NCBI RefSeq assembly: GCF_000241465.1
Contig: NZ_JH584235.1
Coordinates: 418,305 to 482,304, forward strand
From: Sphingomonas echinoides ATCC 14820
GTDB lineage: Bacteria > Pseudomonadota > Alphaproteobacteria > Sphingomonadales > Sphingomonadaceae
Length of the DNA: 64,000 nt
Direction: 5' to 3'
Positions 1 to 9,520 of this stretch are shown here, piece by piece. Below the pieces are notes generated by a model. It saw nothing but the letters and a program-made list of their open reading frames with translations, was not told where the DNA came from and searched no databases. The position numbers were made by a program, and so were the translations under genes. How positions within the stretch are numbered: position 1 is the stretch's first letter; each line of letters begins with the position of its first letter.

Positions 1-57
1 CCCGGACGCCGCGTCCCCTTACGCCGCTGCGCGCCTTGGCGCAGCAGATGCGACGCT

Positions 58-1587
58 GTGGTGATGTTCGATCCCGCCGTTCCGGTCGCGTCCGATTGTG
101 GGGAGTCGGCGAGCCCCGGCTTCGAAACTGTGCGCGCGCCACGCCGCGCGCCGACATCGCTCGATCCGGCAGAATGGTCGAGCCTGCGCGCGCAGGGGCA
201 CCAGATGCTCGATGACATGATCGATCATCTCGAAGGGCTCTCGGGCGAACCGGTGTGGCGACCGGCCCCCGCGCACGTCCGCGCGGTGGCGCGCGAAGCA
301 CTGCCGGTAGCCCCCACCGATCTTTCGAGCGTGCACGCAACCTTCATGGAGGCGATCCTCCCTTATGCAGGCGGCAATCTGCATTCCGGTTTCATGGGAT
401 GGGTGCAGGGCGCTGGAACCCCGGTTGGCATGCTGGCCGAAATGCTGAGCGGCGGCCTCAACGCCAATCTGGGCGGACGCGACCATATGCCGATCCTGAT
501 CGAGCGGCAGATCCGCGACTGGGTGCGCGAGATCTTCGCCTTTCCGGAGGGAGCCGATGGCCTGTTCCTGACCGGAACGTCGCAAGCCAATTTCGTCGCG
601 CTGCTGGTCGCGCGCACGCGGACATGCGGCATGGCGGTGCGACAGAGCGGCGTGGCCAAGGCAGCGCGCCTGGTCGCTTATGCTTCGAACGAAGTTCACG
701 GCTGCGTTCCCCGCGCGCTGGAAATGGCGGGGCTTGGCTCCGACGCGCTCACCCGCGTCGCCACCGATGATGCAGGGCGGATCGATGTGGCCGCGCTGCG
801 TGCGTTCATCCGGGCCGATCGCGCCGCCGGGCTGACGCCGTTCCTGCTGATCGGCACCGCCGGTACGGTGAATAGCGGCGCGATCGACGACTTGGATGCG
901 CTGGCGGACCTTGCCAGCGAAGAAGGTCTGCACTTCCATATCGATGGCGCGCTCGGCGCGCTTGGCATGCTGTCGCCAGAAATCGCGCCGCTGCTGCGGG
1001 GGATCGAACGCGCCGATAGCGTGGCGTTCGATTTCCACAAATGGGGCCATGTCCCGTACGATGCCGGCTTCCTGCTTGTCCGCGAAGGCGGATGGCTGAA
1101 AGACACTTTCGCGTCGCCAGCCGCCTATTTAACCCGCGCCGAGACCGGCCTGGCAGCGGGCGGGGACTGGCCCTGCGATATCGGCCCCGATCTCTCGCGC
1201 AGCTTCCGCGCGCTCAAGACCTGGTTCACGCTCAAAACCTATGGCACCGAGGCATTGGGTGCCTCGATCGCCGAAAACTGCCGGATCGCACGAGGGTTGG
1301 CCGAACGGATCGCGGTTGAGCCCGACCTCGAACTCCTTGCGCCCGTCGCGCTCAACATCGTTTGCTTCGGCTACGCGCCCGGCGGCGTTGGCGGAGACGG
1401 CGTGATCAACCGCGCGATCGTCGAGGATCTGCACGCGGCCGGTCGGGTCGCGCCCTCGCTCACGCTGATCAAGGGTCGGCCAGCGATCCGCGCCGCCTTC
1501 GTCAATCACCGCACCACCGCCGACGACCTCGACGCGCTTGTCGAGGGCGTGTTGCGTTTTGGTGCCCGTCATTCGCCCCGGCGCTGA
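58..1587 (+). CDS. PLP-dependent amino-acid decarboxylase (group II / aromatic-L-amino-acid type)
   Basis: A 509-residue protein of the group II pyridoxal-phosphate decarboxylases (DOPA/tryptophan/glutamate decarboxylase superfamily), which remove the carboxyl group of an amino acid to give an amine. The PLP-lysine motif DFHKWGHVPYDAGF is visible with the lysine near residue 328, and the upstream HIDGALGALGML block supplies the aspartate expected to contact the PLP ring. The length fits the family. Start is GTG at 58 or ATG two codons later at 64; neither has a strong ribosome site. The substrate cannot be read from sequence. The next gene begins 10 bases after the stop and resembles an ATP-grasp protein, so the two are probably co-transcribed and may act on one metabolite (inference). 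Confidence 0.9.
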   Translation: MVMFDPAVPVASDCGESASPGFETVRAPRRAPTSLDPAEWSSLRAQGHQMLDDMIDHLEGLSGEPVWRPAPAHVRAVAREALPVAPTDLSSVHATFMEAILPYAGGNLHSGFMGWVQGAGTPVGMLAEMLSGGLNANLGGRDHMPILIERQIRDWVREIFAFPEGADGLFLTGTSQANFVALLVARTRTCGMAVRQSGVAKAARLVAYASNEVHGCVPRALEMAGLGSDALTRVATDDAGRIDVAALRAFIRADRAAGLTPFLLIGTAGTVNSGAIDDLDALADLASEEGLHFHIDGALGALGMLSPEIAPLLRGIERADSVAFDFHKWGHVPYDAGFLLVREGGWLKDTFASPAAYLTRAETGLAAGGDWPCDIGPDLSRSFRALKTWFTLKTYGTEALGASIAENCRIARGLAERIAVEPDLELLAPVALNIVCFGYAPGGVGGDGVINRAIVEDLHAAGRVAPSLTLIKGRPAIRAAFVNHRTTADDLDALVEGVLRFGARHSPRR

Positions 1588-1597
1588 GGATCTATCA

Positions 1598-2851
1598 ATG
1601 TCCGTCACCATCCCCCTTCCCCGCCGCCCGGTGGTGAACCCACGCACCGAGACGCAGGGCATGCATCGGCTTTTGCCAATCGCGTTTGAGCGGCGCGACA
1701 TGACCGCGCTTTGGCAGACTGCGATCGAGCGGATCACGGCGGATGCAAGCGACGCGGCGGCGATGATCGACTTGTCGATGATGCTCTACTGCCATTTCCG
1801 CGCGGAGGAAGCGCGCACGCTGCTCGACCAGGCGGTGGCGATCCAGCGCGACTATTGCGTCGTCCATGGTGATGGCTCGGGCCTGAGGGTGCTGGCCTTT
1901 GTGACGCCGGGCGATTTCATGGCCAACACGCCGGTCGATTTCCTGCTGAACGGTTCCAATGCCGTGCTCTGGCTGCGCTATGTCGATGGCGACACCACCG
2001 ATCTGGACGATCTGCCCGAATATGACGTCGCGCTCCTCGCCATTGGCGAGGCCACCGAACATCGCCCGGTGTTGGCGCGCATGGCGGCCTTGTTGCCGAC
2101 CCTCACGGGCCCGGTGATGAACGCCGCCGCCCGCACGATCGCTGGGCTGACGCGCGATGGCGTCAGCGCGCTACTGGCGTCAGAAGCATCGCTGTGCGTG
2201 CCGCCAACCACTCAGGTCGAGCGAGCAGTGCTCGAATCGGTTGGTTTGGGAGCGAGCCAACTTGCCGACCATGTCGCGGGCCTCGCCTTCCCGATCATTG
2301 CGCGTCCACTCGGCACGCACGCAGGCGGGGGACTCGATCGCCTGGACTCGCCCGACGCCGCGCTGGCTTATCTCGCCACCAGTGAGAGCGCTGAGTTCTT
2401 CGTCGCGCCCTTCATCGACTATCGCGGACAAGACGGCTTGTTCAGCAAGCAGCGCGTGGTGTTCATCGGCGGCAAGGCCTATCCCAGCCATCTGGCGCTC
2501 TCAGACCATTGGATCGTGCATTATCTGAGCGCCGGCATGGCCGAGGACGCGGACAAGCGTGCCATTGAAGCGGCGTGGATGGAGCATTTCGACAGCGATT
2601 TCGCCCACCGCCATGCCGCTGCGTTCGCTGCGCTCCAGCGCCGGATCGGCCTTGACTATTTCGGGATCGACTGTGCCGAGTTGCCCGATGGACGGCTGCT
2701 GGTCTTCGAAGTCGATGTCGCGATGCTGGTGCACGACATGGATGACGGCACCACCTTCCCGTATAAGAAAGTGGCGATGCAGAGGCTCTTCGATGCCTTC
2801 GTGGCGCATGCCGGATCGGTGCATGGAATGGGATATGAACACGCCGCATAA
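1598..2851 (+). CDS. Probable ATP-grasp-fold protein with helical N-terminus, function unknown
   Basis: A 417-residue protein. ATG 1598 is chosen because GAGGA lies 7 bases upstream and just beyond the decarboxylase stop; an in-frame start at 1538 would overlap that gene. The first roughly 90 residues are helical and TPR-like in look. A middle segment (FVTPGDFMANTPVDFLLNGS) looks like a Rossmann-type pre-ATP-grasp unit. The C-terminal half resembles an ATP-grasp fold: FPIIARPLGTHAGGG for a nucleotide-binding strand, then YFGIDCAELPDGRLLVFEVD with acidic residues where family members bind Mg. Such enzymes join a carboxylate to an amine. I do not recognise a characterised orthologue. A product of the adjacent decarboxylase is a reasonable candidate substrate (inference). 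Confidence 0.75.
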   Translation: MSVTIPLPRRPVVNPRTETQGMHRLLPIAFERRDMTALWQTAIERITADASDAAAMIDLSMMLYCHFRAEEARTLLDQAVAIQRDYCVVHGDGSGLRVLAFVTPGDFMANTPVDFLLNGSNAVLWLRYVDGDTTDLDDLPEYDVALLAIGEATEHRPVLARMAALLPTLTGPVMNAAARTIAGLTRDGVSALLASEASLCVPPTTQVERAVLESVGLGASQLADHVAGLAFPIIARPLGTHAGGGLDRLDSPDAALAYLATSESAEFFVAPFIDYRGQDGLFSKQRVVFIGGKAYPSHLALSDHWIVHYLSAGMAEDADKRAIEAAWMEHFDSDFAHRHAAAFAALQRRIGLDYFGIDCAELPDGRLLVFEVDVAMLVHDMDDGTTFPYKKVAMQRLFDAFVAHAGSVHGMGYEHAA

Positions 2852-3115
2852 GCCGTTCCGGTAAAACCGGTCTGGCGGCGCTCGGTCACGATACGGTCGC
2901 CTCTTCCATGGGCGGGAGAATATCGGCATCCGCACACCAGCCGTAACGCGGCCTGCTTTCTCAATCGGATAGCGCTCGGCACCCCCGCATTTAGCATAGG
3001 CCGACACGCTCGCGCATTTTTGGCACGATGTCTGTCGAAGCACACGCTATGAGGCCATGTCCGATATCCAGGAATGCTCCTAGCACGCGCATTCCGACGC
3101 TTGAGAGGAAGAACG

Positions 3116-4306
3116 ATGTCCAACGACCCCGTCATCATCGCCAGCTACGCGCGTACGCCAATGGGCGGCTTTCAGGGTGCGCTTTCGGGCGTCACCGCCG
3201 TCGAACTCGGCGCGACGGCAGTGCAGGCCGCGGTTGAACGCGCGAAGGTCGATCCGAACAGCATCGACCGCATCTATATGGGCTGCGTCTTGCCCGCAGG
3301 CCTGGGCCAGGCACCCGCGCGCCAGGCGGCGCTCGGCGCTGGCCTGCCTCAGTCGGTGGAAGCGACCACGATCAACAAGATGTGCGGTTCGGGCATGCAG
3401 GCGACCATCATGGCGACCGAAGCGCTGATGGCCGGCACCGTCGATGTGGTCGTGGCAGGCGGCATGGAGAGCATGACCAATGCGCCCTTCCTGCTCGCCA
3501 AGCACCGCTCGGGTGCACGCATCGGCCATGACGTCGTCATTGATTCGATGATGATGGACGGTCTGGAAGATGCCTATGACAAGGGCAAGCCGATGGGGGC
3601 CTTTGCCGAGGACACGGCGGGCACCTATCAATTTACCCGCGCCGAGCAGGACGCCTTCGCGATTGAAAGCCTGAGCCGCGCCAATGCGGCGATCACCGGT
3701 GGCGGCTTTGCCGATGAAGTGGTGCCGGTCACGGTCAAGGCGCGCGGCGGCGATGTTGTCGTCAGCGAAGACGAGCAGCCGGCCAAGGCCAAGCCGGAGA
3801 AAATCCCGGGCCTGCGCCCCGCCTTCGCCAAGGATGGCACGATCACTGCGGCCACCTCCGCCTCGATTTCCGATGGTGCGGCCGCTTTGGTGCTGACGCG
3901 GGCAAGCGTTGCCGAAAAGCATGGGCTGCCGCAAGAAGCGCGCATCGTCGCGACGGCGGCGCACGCCCATGCGCCCGCCTTGTTCACCACCGCGCCAGTC
4001 GCGGCAATTCGCAAGGTACTCGATCGTGCGGGCTGGTCGGTCGACGATGTCGATCTGTTCGAGGTCAATGAAGCCTTCGCGACGGTGGCGATGATCGCGA
4101 TGCGCGAACTGGCCATTCCGCGCGAGAAGCTGAACGTCAATGGCGGCGCCACCGCGCTTGGCCATCCGATCGGTGCCAGCGGCGCGCGCATCATCGCGAC
4201 GTTGGTCGCGGCGTTGAAGCGGCGCGGGCTGAACAAGGGCGTCGCGGCCTTGTGCATCGGCGGGGGCGAAGCCACCGCTATTGCCGTCGAGCTGATCCAA
4301 AAATAA
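3116..4306 (+). CDS. Acetyl-CoA C-acetyltransferase (thiolase)
   Basis: A 396-residue degradative/biosynthetic thiolase that interconverts two acetyl-CoA with acetoacetyl-CoA, the first step toward polyhydroxybutyrate or the last of beta-oxidation and ketone use. The catalytic set is complete: nucleophile Cys90 in NKMCGSGMQA, His350 in ALGHPIGASG and Cys380 in ALCIGGGE. Length matches PhaA/AtoB enzymes. Start ATG 3116 follows GAGAGGAAGAACG, a good ribosome site; an upstream in-frame ATG at 3074 has none. It stands alone, convergent with the CitE-like gene. A PHB-depolymerase-like esterase lies at 48309, but no phaB or phaC is present here, so the pathway assignment stays open. Confidence 0.93.
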   Translation: MSNDPVIIASYARTPMGGFQGALSGVTAVELGATAVQAAVERAKVDPNSIDRIYMGCVLPAGLGQAPARQAALGAGLPQSVEATTINKMCGSGMQATIMATEALMAGTVDVVVAGGMESMTNAPFLLAKHRSGARIGHDVVIDSMMMDGLEDAYDKGKPMGAFAEDTAGTYQFTRAEQDAFAIESLSRANAAITGGGFADEVVPVTVKARGGDVVVSEDEQPAKAKPEKIPGLRPAFAKDGTITAATSASISDGAAALVLTRASVAEKHGLPQEARIVATAAHAHAPALFTTAPVAAIRKVLDRAGWSVDDVDLFEVNEAFATVAMIAMRELAIPREKLNVNGGATALGHPIGASGARIIATLVAALKRRGLNKGVAALCIGGGEATAIAVELIQK

Positions 4307-4375
4307 TCGGACCGAAGCGCAATCCCGGCATAGGAGCGGCCAGTCTCCCCTGCCGGGCAAGCGATGACCCGGCCG

Positions 4376-5272
4376 TCAGACCTGCCGCAAAAGCTGCTGT
4401 GCGCGGGAGAGATGCGGGCGATCGAGCATGCCGCCCTGGTATCCGATGGTGCCGACACCGGGGTTCGCCGCGAACAGATCGACGATCGTTTGCGCTTCGG
4501 CAATCTCCTCGGCGGTCGGCGTGAAGGCTGCGTTGATCACCTCGACCTGTGCGGGATGGATTGCCAGCATCCCGCGAAAGCCGTCGCGCCGCGCCTTGGC
4601 CGCGCGTGCCTTGAGCGAGTCGATATTGCGATAGTCACCCTGGATCGTCTCGATCGCCGCGACTTCTGCCGCCGCCGCGCCCAGCAGACACAGCGAGCGG
4701 GCCAGTTCATAGGTAAAGCCATAGCTGCCATCGGCGTTGCGATTGGTGCTGGCCCCGATCGAATCCGCCAGGTCTTCCGCGCCCCAGGTCAGCGCAACGA
4801 CGCGCGGCGCGGCCTTATAGTCGCCGGTGTGGAACATCGCCTCGGCGGTTTCGGTGACCAGGACGATCACCGGCGTCGATCCCTCGGCAAGGCCATGTGC
4901 GGTTTCGAACGCGCTGAGATAATGATCGAGCCGCTCGACATCCTGCCGCCCATAGACCTTGGGCAGCATGATCCCGCCGGGGTGCGCGGGCATGATCGCA
5001 GCGAGGTCGCGCAGGGTATGCGGCCCATCGAGCGGGTTCACGCGGACCCACAAGCGCGGCCTTTCCGCCGGGTTCGCCTGCAGGCAATCGTGCACCACCT
5101 GCCGGGCGAGCGGCTTGTTCTCGGTTGCCACGGCGTCTTCCAGGTCGAGCAGCACGATGTCCGCCGGGCTGGCAATCGCTTTCGCCAGCTTTCGCGCGCT
5201 GTCGCCGGGCGCAAACAGCCAGGACCGCATCTTCAGCAAATCGGGCATGTCGGACGGCGCGTCGCGCATCAT
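4376..5272 (-). CDS. CoA ester lyase, HpcH/HpaI aldolase / citrate-lyase beta family
   Basis: A 298-residue member of the CitE/malyl-CoA lyase family, which cleaves or forms C-C bonds in CoA esters such as malyl-CoA or citramalyl-CoA in a Mg-dependent TIM barrel. Family blocks are visible: RSWLFAPGDSARKLAKA at the N-terminus, LLDLEDAV, RVNPLDGP, IMLPKV, LVTETAEAMF and GMLAIHPAQVEVIN. It lacks the partner alpha and gamma citrate lyase subunits, so it is a stand-alone CitE-like enzyme. Tandem ATGs at 5272 and 5269 are the best starts; a TTG at 5302 is possible. It reads away from the SPFH gene at 5427, so the 150-base gap between them should hold both promoters. Confidence 0.85.
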   Translation of the reverse strand: MMRDAPSDMPDLLKMRSWLFAPGDSARKLAKAIASPADIVLLDLEDAVATENKPLARQVVHDCLQANPAERPRLWVRVNPLDGPHTLRDLAAIMPAHPGGIMLPKVYGRQDVERLDHYLSAFETAHGLAEGSTPVIVLVTETAEAMFHTGDYKAAPRVVALTWGAEDLADSIGASTNRNADGSYGFTYELARSLCLLGAAAAEVAAIETIQGDYRNIDSLKARAAKARRDGFRGMLAIHPAQVEVINAAFTPTAEEIAEAQTIVDLFAANPGVGTIGYQGGMLDRPHLSRAQQLLRQV

Positions 5273-5426
5273 TCTGGGTTCCCACGCATTCGAAACAGGC
5301 AAAGTGCATACGGCCTGTGGCGGTGCCGCGCCACCGCCACATTCCCCTACCCGAGCGCTGGCGATCTGCTAGAACGGCATCACGTCGCGCCCGCGTCCAT
5401 GTGGTCGCCGTTCCGGGGATAGTTTC

Positions 5427-6401
5427 ATGCCACTCGTCATTGCCGGACTACTGGTTGTTGCCGTGCTCCTTTACCTCATGCTCGGCATGAAGGTGGTGCG
5501 CCAAGGCTATCAATATACGATCGAGCGCTTCGGCAAGTTCACCGCGGTCGCGCAACCCGGGCTCACCTTCATCGTGCCGCTGTTCGACCAGATCGGGCGC
5601 AAAGTGAACATGATGGAGCAGGTGCTGGATATTCCGGGGCAAGAGATCATCACCAAGGACAATGCGATGGTCGCGGTCGACGGTGTCGTGTTCTTCCAGG
5701 TGCTCGATGCCGCCAAGGCCGCCTATGAGGTGAGCGACCTGTATCTCGCCATCATGCAGCTCGCGACGACCAATTTGCGCACCGTGATGGGATCGATGGA
5801 TCTCGACGAGACACTGTCGAAGCGCGACGAGATCAACACGCGGCTGCTGACCGTGGTCGACCATGCGACCGAGAGCTGGGGCGTGAAAATCACCCGCGTC
5901 GAGCTGAAGGACATTCGCCCGCCCGCCGACATCGTCAACGCAATGACACGCCAGATGAAGGCCGAGCGCGAAAAGCGCGCCTCGATCCTCGAATCCGAGG
6001 GCGCGCGCCAAAATGCGATCAACCGCGCACAAGGGCAGAAGCAGTCGCAAATCCTTGAGGCTGAAGGGCGCCGCGAATCCGCGTTTCGCGACGCCGAGGC
6101 GCGCGAACGCGCCGCCCAGGCCGAAGCCGCAGCGACCAAGGCCGTGTCCGATGCGATCGAAAATGGCAGCGTGCAGGCGATCAACTATTTCATCGCGCAG
6201 AAATATGTCGAGGCGATCGGCAAATTCGCGACCTCGCCCAACGCCAAGACGATCCTGTTCCCGGTCGAAGCCACCCAGTTGATGGGGACGCTCGGCGGGA
6301 TTGGCGAACTCGCGCGCGAGGCGATTTCGGGCAGTCCGACGCCGCCGCCGGCTCCCGCTGCGCCGCGCCCGCGCGGGCCGTTTGAGAACACGCCGCAATG
6401 A
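5427..6401 (+). CDS. SPFH / band 7 membrane protein (stomatin-paraslipin, QmcA-like)
   Basis: A 324-residue stomatin-like protein. One N-terminal membrane helix (residues about 3-20) is followed by the band 7 domain starting at VVRQGYQYTIERFGKF, then a charged, Ala/Glu-rich helical stretch (about residues 170-235) that should form a coiled coil and drive oligomerisation, and a Pro-rich tail. Such proteins form large rings in membrane microdomains and scaffold or restrain membrane proteases. The stop overlaps the start of the downstream NfeD-like gene (ATGA), the classic SPFH-NfeD pair, which strongly supports the assignment. The exact client proteins are unknown. Confidence 0.92.
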   Translation: MPLVIAGLLVVAVLLYLMLGMKVVRQGYQYTIERFGKFTAVAQPGLTFIVPLFDQIGRKVNMMEQVLDIPGQEIITKDNAMVAVDGVVFFQVLDAAKAAYEVSDLYLAIMQLATTNLRTVMGSMDLDETLSKRDEINTRLLTVVDHATESWGVKITRVELKDIRPPADIVNAMTRQMKAEREKRASILESEGARQNAINRAQGQKQSQILEAEGRRESAFRDAEARERAAQAEAAATKAVSDAIENGSVQAINYFIAQKYVEAIGKFATSPNAKTILFPVEATQLMGTLGGIGELAREAISGSPTPPPAPAAPRPRGPFENTPQ

Positions 6402-6847
6402 TGCTGCTCGGCGTGGCATGGAGCGATGGTGCGCTGTGGTTTGCGGCTGCACTCGCGCTGGTCATCGCAGAGATGCTGGCACCTGGCTTTTTCCTGATTT
6501 TCCTGGGGGCCGGTGCGGCCAGCGTCGGCATCATCGCGCTGATCGTGCCGGGGTTGCCGCTTGTCGTCGAGGCACTGATGTTCGCGGCGCTGACCGGGGC
6601 GCTGGTGGCACTTGGGTGGCGCTGGTATCGCCAGTCGGACCGGTCTTCGGCGGACCCGCTCCTCAACGATCGGGCGGCGCGGTTGGTCGGCAAGCGCGTG
6701 GTGGTGTGTGAAGCGATCGTCGATGGCGACGGTCGCGTGACCGTCGGCGATGGCGCGTGGAGCGCGACCGGGCCGGATGCCGCCGTGGGCACGACGGTGC
6801 GGATCGTCGGCGCGGATGGCAGCGTCCTGCGGGTCGAGCCCGCCTGA
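6398..6847 (+). CDS. NfeD-like membrane protein, partner of the SPFH protein
   Basis: A 149-residue short NfeD protein. Two or three hydrophobic helices occupy residues 8-70 (LWFAAALALVIAEMLAPGFF and onward), and the C-terminal 75 residues form the OB-fold domain (AARLVGKRVVVCEAIVDGDG). Short NfeD proteins lack the ClpP-like protease domain and pair with a stomatin to organise membrane microdomains. The start codon overlaps the preceding stop as ATGA, so translation of the two is probably coupled. A second ATG follows immediately and could also be used. Confidence 0.9.
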   Translation: MMLLGVAWSDGALWFAAALALVIAEMLAPGFFLIFLGAGAASVGIIALIVPGLPLVVEALMFAALTGALVALGWRWYRQSDRSSADPLLNDRAARLVGKRVVVCEAIVDGDGRVTVGDGAWSATGPDAAVGTTVRIVGADGSVLRVEPA

Positions 6848-6861
6848 CGCTGCCCTTCGCT

Positions 6862-7191
6862 TTATTTCTTGCCGAAGAAGTTGGCGGCGAGTCCCTCGAG
6901 TTCGCCAAGCGCGCCCTTACCAGCGCTCCCCATCGGCCCTTCCAACAGGGTCGCGAACTGAGCAAGCGCCCCTTCGCCACCGATGTGGCCGATGATCTGC
7001 TGCAGCACATCTACGGGAAGGCCGGTCGTCTCGGCCGCAGTCGTGGCGGTATCGGTCGGCGCGGCATGGGCCTGACCCAGCGCGGTGATCGCCGATTCGA
7101 CTTGCTCCGGCGACAGCCCGACCTTGGCGGCAAGGTTCTTTACGTCGACATTTTCAGTGACTTGGGCGAGCAGTCCGTCGAGCAATCCCAT
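6862..7191 (-). CDS. Small alanine/glycine-rich protein, DUF937-like
   Basis: A 109-residue soluble protein opening MGLLDGLLAQVTENVDVKN, a helical pattern like that of YidB/DUF937 small proteins, with an LSPEQVESAITAL helix and a C-terminal GALGELEGLAANFFGKK. Function is unknown. ATG 7191 is chosen because AAGGA lies 8 bases upstream; a longer in-frame reading reaches further but would run into the neighbouring gene. It is the last of three minus-strand genes (pckA, 7230-7685, this one) with gaps under 50 bases and may be co-transcribed with them. Confidence 0.75.
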   Translation of the reverse strand: MGLLDGLLAQVTENVDVKNLAAKVGLSPEQVESAITALGQAHAAPTDTATTAAETTGLPVDVLQQIIGHIGGEGALAQFATLLEGPMGSAGKGALGELEGLAANFFGKK

Positions 7192-7229
7192 ATTTGCATC
7201 CTTTCCAGGCTGGTCCGAGAGCCCCGGGT

Positions 7230-7685
7230 TTAGCATGGGCCCGGCAGCGAGGCGAGATCGGGCGGGATGAAACCGCGCCGCGCGGCGACCGAAAACAATC
7301 GATCGCGCGAATAAAAATGCAGCGGCCAATCGCGCCGTCCGGCCGGTGACCCGAGCAGGGCATTGACGCACGCGACCAGCGATTCCCCGGATGGTCGCGC
7401 CGCCACATGCGCCTGCACGCCGCTCAGATAAGCGCGGGTGATCGTGTCGTGATAGCCTTGCGTGTCGTCATTCACCCCGCCGACCGCGACATTGTAGCTG
7501 CGGATGATCGTGGCAATCTCGGCGTCGATGGCAATGTCGGGTCGATCGCGCACCAGCCACGTGGTCGCGGCAAGATGCGCCTCATGCGTCCACTCCGCGC
7601 GCGGCAAGCTATGGTCGAGCAGCCCCTGCCCAACGCGGAGAATGGCAGCATCGTCGGGAAAAGGGCGAAAGGGCAGTTCCGTCAT
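7230..7685 (-). CDS. Conserved hypothetical protein
   Basis: A 151-residue soluble protein that I cannot assign to a characterised family. It has no signal peptide or membrane helix. Notable segments are AEWTHEAHLAATTWLV, IRSYNVAVGGVNDDTQGYHD and a C-terminal WPLHFYSRDRLFSVAARRGF; the conserved-looking His, Asn and Asp residues could form a binding pocket, but that is a guess. Reading-frame composition matches its neighbours. It lies 48 bases downstream of the pckA stop in the same orientation and 38 bases before the next small gene, suggesting a read-through unit. Confidence 0.75.
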   Translation of the reverse strand: MTELPFRPFPDDAAILRVGQGLLDHSLPRAEWTHEAHLAATTWLVRDRPDIAIDAEIATIIRSYNVAVGGVNDDTQGYHDTITRAYLSGVQAHVAARPSGESLVACVNALLGSPAGRRDWPLHFYSRDRLFSVAARRGFIPPDLASLPGPC

Positions 7686-7733
7686 CGGATCGGGCTTTCC
7701 GGTTGGATGCGCCCGATCCGAACGACCGGGCCT

Positions 7734-9341
7734 TCAAGCTGGAGCGTGGACCTTGGGGGCCGATTGTCGGACCCCTTCATCGACATGATCGGCGAATTGC
7801 GCGAAGTTTTCCACAAACAGATCGACCAGCTTTGCCGCCGTGGCGTCATAGGCCGCCTTGTCCGCCCAGGTTTCGCGCGGATCGAGAATCGCGCTGTCGA
7901 CACCCGGCACCGCCACCGGCACCTTGAAACCGAAATTGGGATCGGTGCGGAACTCCACGCCGTTCAGGCTGCCATCGAGTGCCGCGTTGAGCAAAGCGCG
8001 CGTCGCCTTGATCGGCATGCGGCTGCCGGTGCCGTATTTTCCACCGGTCCAGCCGGTATTGACCAGCCAGCAATCGACCCCGCCTTTGGCGATCCGCTCC
8101 TTGAGCAAATTGCCGTAGACCGAGGGATGCCGCGCCATGAACGGCGCGCCAAAGCAGGTCGAGAAGGTCGCATCGGGCTCGGTCACGCCGATCTCGGTGC
8201 CCGCGACGCGCGCGGTATAGCCAGAGAGGAAATGATACATCGCCTGCTCGGGCGTCAGCTTCGCGATCGGCGGCAGGATGCCATAAGCGTCCGCCGTGAG
8301 CATCACGACATTGCGCGGCACCGGCCCCATATTGTGTTCGGACGCATTGGGAATGAAATCGATCGGATAGGCACCGCGGCTGTTTTCGGCGAGGCTCGCA
8401 TCGTCGAGATCGAGCACGCGCGTGACCGGGTCCATCACCACATTTTCGAGGATCGTACCAAAGCGCTTGGTGGTGGCGAAGATTTCCGGCTCGGCATCGG
8501 CCGACAGGCGGATCATCTTGGCATAGCAGCCGCCCTCGAAATTGAAGACGGCGGTGTCGGACCAGCCATGTTCGTCATCGCCGATCAGCGTGCGGCTGGC
8601 GTCGGCGCTGAGCGTGGTCTTGCCCGTGCCGGACAGGCCAAAGAACACGGCGGTGTCGCCATCCTTGCCGATATTGGCCGAGCAATGCATCGGCATCACG
8701 CCAGTCGGCGGCAGCAAGTAATTGAGCAGGCTGAACACCGATTTCTTCATCTCGCCGGCATATTTGGTGCCGCCGATCAGGATCAACTTGTCGGTAAAGT
8801 TAACCGCGATGATCGTTTCGCTACGGCAGCCGTGGCGCGCGGGATCGGCGCGGAAACTCGGCAAATCGATGATCGTGTAATCGGGCACGAAGCCGCGCAG
8901 TTCCGACTCCTCCGGGCGCACGAGCATGGTGCGGATAAAGCTGTTATGCCAGGCAAGCTCGTTGATCACGCGGACGTTGACGCGGTGCTCGGGCTGCGAG
9001 CCCCCGAACAGATCCTGGACGAACAGATCCTCTTTGTCCCGCAGTGCGGACAGGAAATCGGCCTTTAGGACAGCGAAATGCTCGGGCGACATCGCCTTGT
9101 TGGTCTTGCCCCACCAGACGGTACTTTCGGTTTCGGCATCACGGACGATGAACTTGTCCTGCGCCGACCGCCCGGTATGCGCCCCGGTTTCGACCACCAG
9201 CGGCCCGTCGGCTGACAATTTCCCCTCCCCGCGCGCGATGGCGGACTGGATCAGGCGGGCGGTGACAAGGTTCCAGTGCAGGTTGGCGCGGGTCTCGATG
9301 CCCTGGGCCTCCAGCCCTGCGGTGGGGGTGCGATCGCTCAT
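7734..9341 (-). CDS. pckA: Phosphoenolpyruvate carboxykinase (ATP)
   Basis: A 535-residue ATP-dependent PEP carboxykinase (EC 4.1.1.49) converting oxaloacetate and ATP to PEP, CO2 and ADP, the gateway of gluconeogenesis. The kinase P-loop [14 protein letters not shown], the substrate-binding [19 protein letters not shown] region and the metal-binding [14 protein letters not shown] block are all present, and the length matches E. coli PckA. ATG 9341 is preferred since GAGGAG sits 10 bases upstream; the TTG at 9359 would put that site inside the gene. It is divergent from chvI, the arrangement known in rhizobia where pckA adjoins the chvG-chvI locus; whether ChvI controls it here is inference. 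Confidence 0.97.
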   Translation of the reverse strand: MSDRTPTAGLEAQGIETRANLHWNLVTARLIQSAIARGEGKLSADGPLVVETGAHTGRSAQDKFIVRDAETESTVWWGKTNKAMSPEHFAVLKADFLSALRDKEDLFVQDLFGGSQPEHRVNVRVINELAWHNSFIRTMLVRPEESELRGFVPDYTIIDLPSFRADPARHGCRSETIIAVNFTDKLILIGGTKYAGEMKKSVFSLLNYLLPPTGVMPMHCSANIGKDGDTAVFFGLSGTGKTTLSADASRTLIGDDEHGWSDTAVFNFEGGCYAKMIRLSADAEPEIFATTKRFGTILENVVMDPVTRVLDLDDASLAENSRGAYPIDFIPNASEHNMGPVPRNVVMLTADAYGILPPIAKLTPEQAMYHFLSGYTARVAGTEIGVTEPDATFSTCFGAPFMARHPSVYGNLLKERIAKGGVDCWLVNTGWTGGKYGTGSRMPIKATRALLNAALDGSLNGVEFRTDPNFGFKVPVAVPGVDSAILDPRETWADKAAYDATAAKLVDLFVENFAQFADHVDEGVRQSAPKVHAPA

Positions 9342-9473
9342 TGCGTGGGGTCTCCTCAATGTCCCATGCGGGCCAATTGACCTCGCATTTTATGCTTTTT
9401 GCACATCGGCGCATATCGTTGGCCTTGCCCGCGGTCAAACGCGCTCTGTTCAGCGTGCATTGAGGCTGCGGGT

Positions 9474-9485
9474 GTAATCGATTAC
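9474..9485. promoter_or_regulatory. Perfect 12-bp palindrome between pckA and chvI
   Basis: GTAATCGATTAC is a perfect inverted repeat in the 179-base divergent gap, 35 bases before the chvI start and 132 bases from the pckA start. Its position suits an operator for one or both genes. The binding protein is unknown; autoregulation by ChvI is only a possibility. Confidence 0.4.
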
Positions 9486-9520
9486 GCCGACTCGCGAATG
9501 ACAAGGATCTACCCCGCCCG

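Noticed and set aside
3080..4360. 426-codon minus-strand open frame opposite the thiolase gene
   Set aside because: Thiolase motifs on the plus strand are complete; the minus-strand product is a low-information mirror.
7407..9068. 553-codon plus-strand open frame opposite pckA
   Set aside because: Antisense shadow of pckA with Arg/His/Gly-rich composition and no ribosome site.
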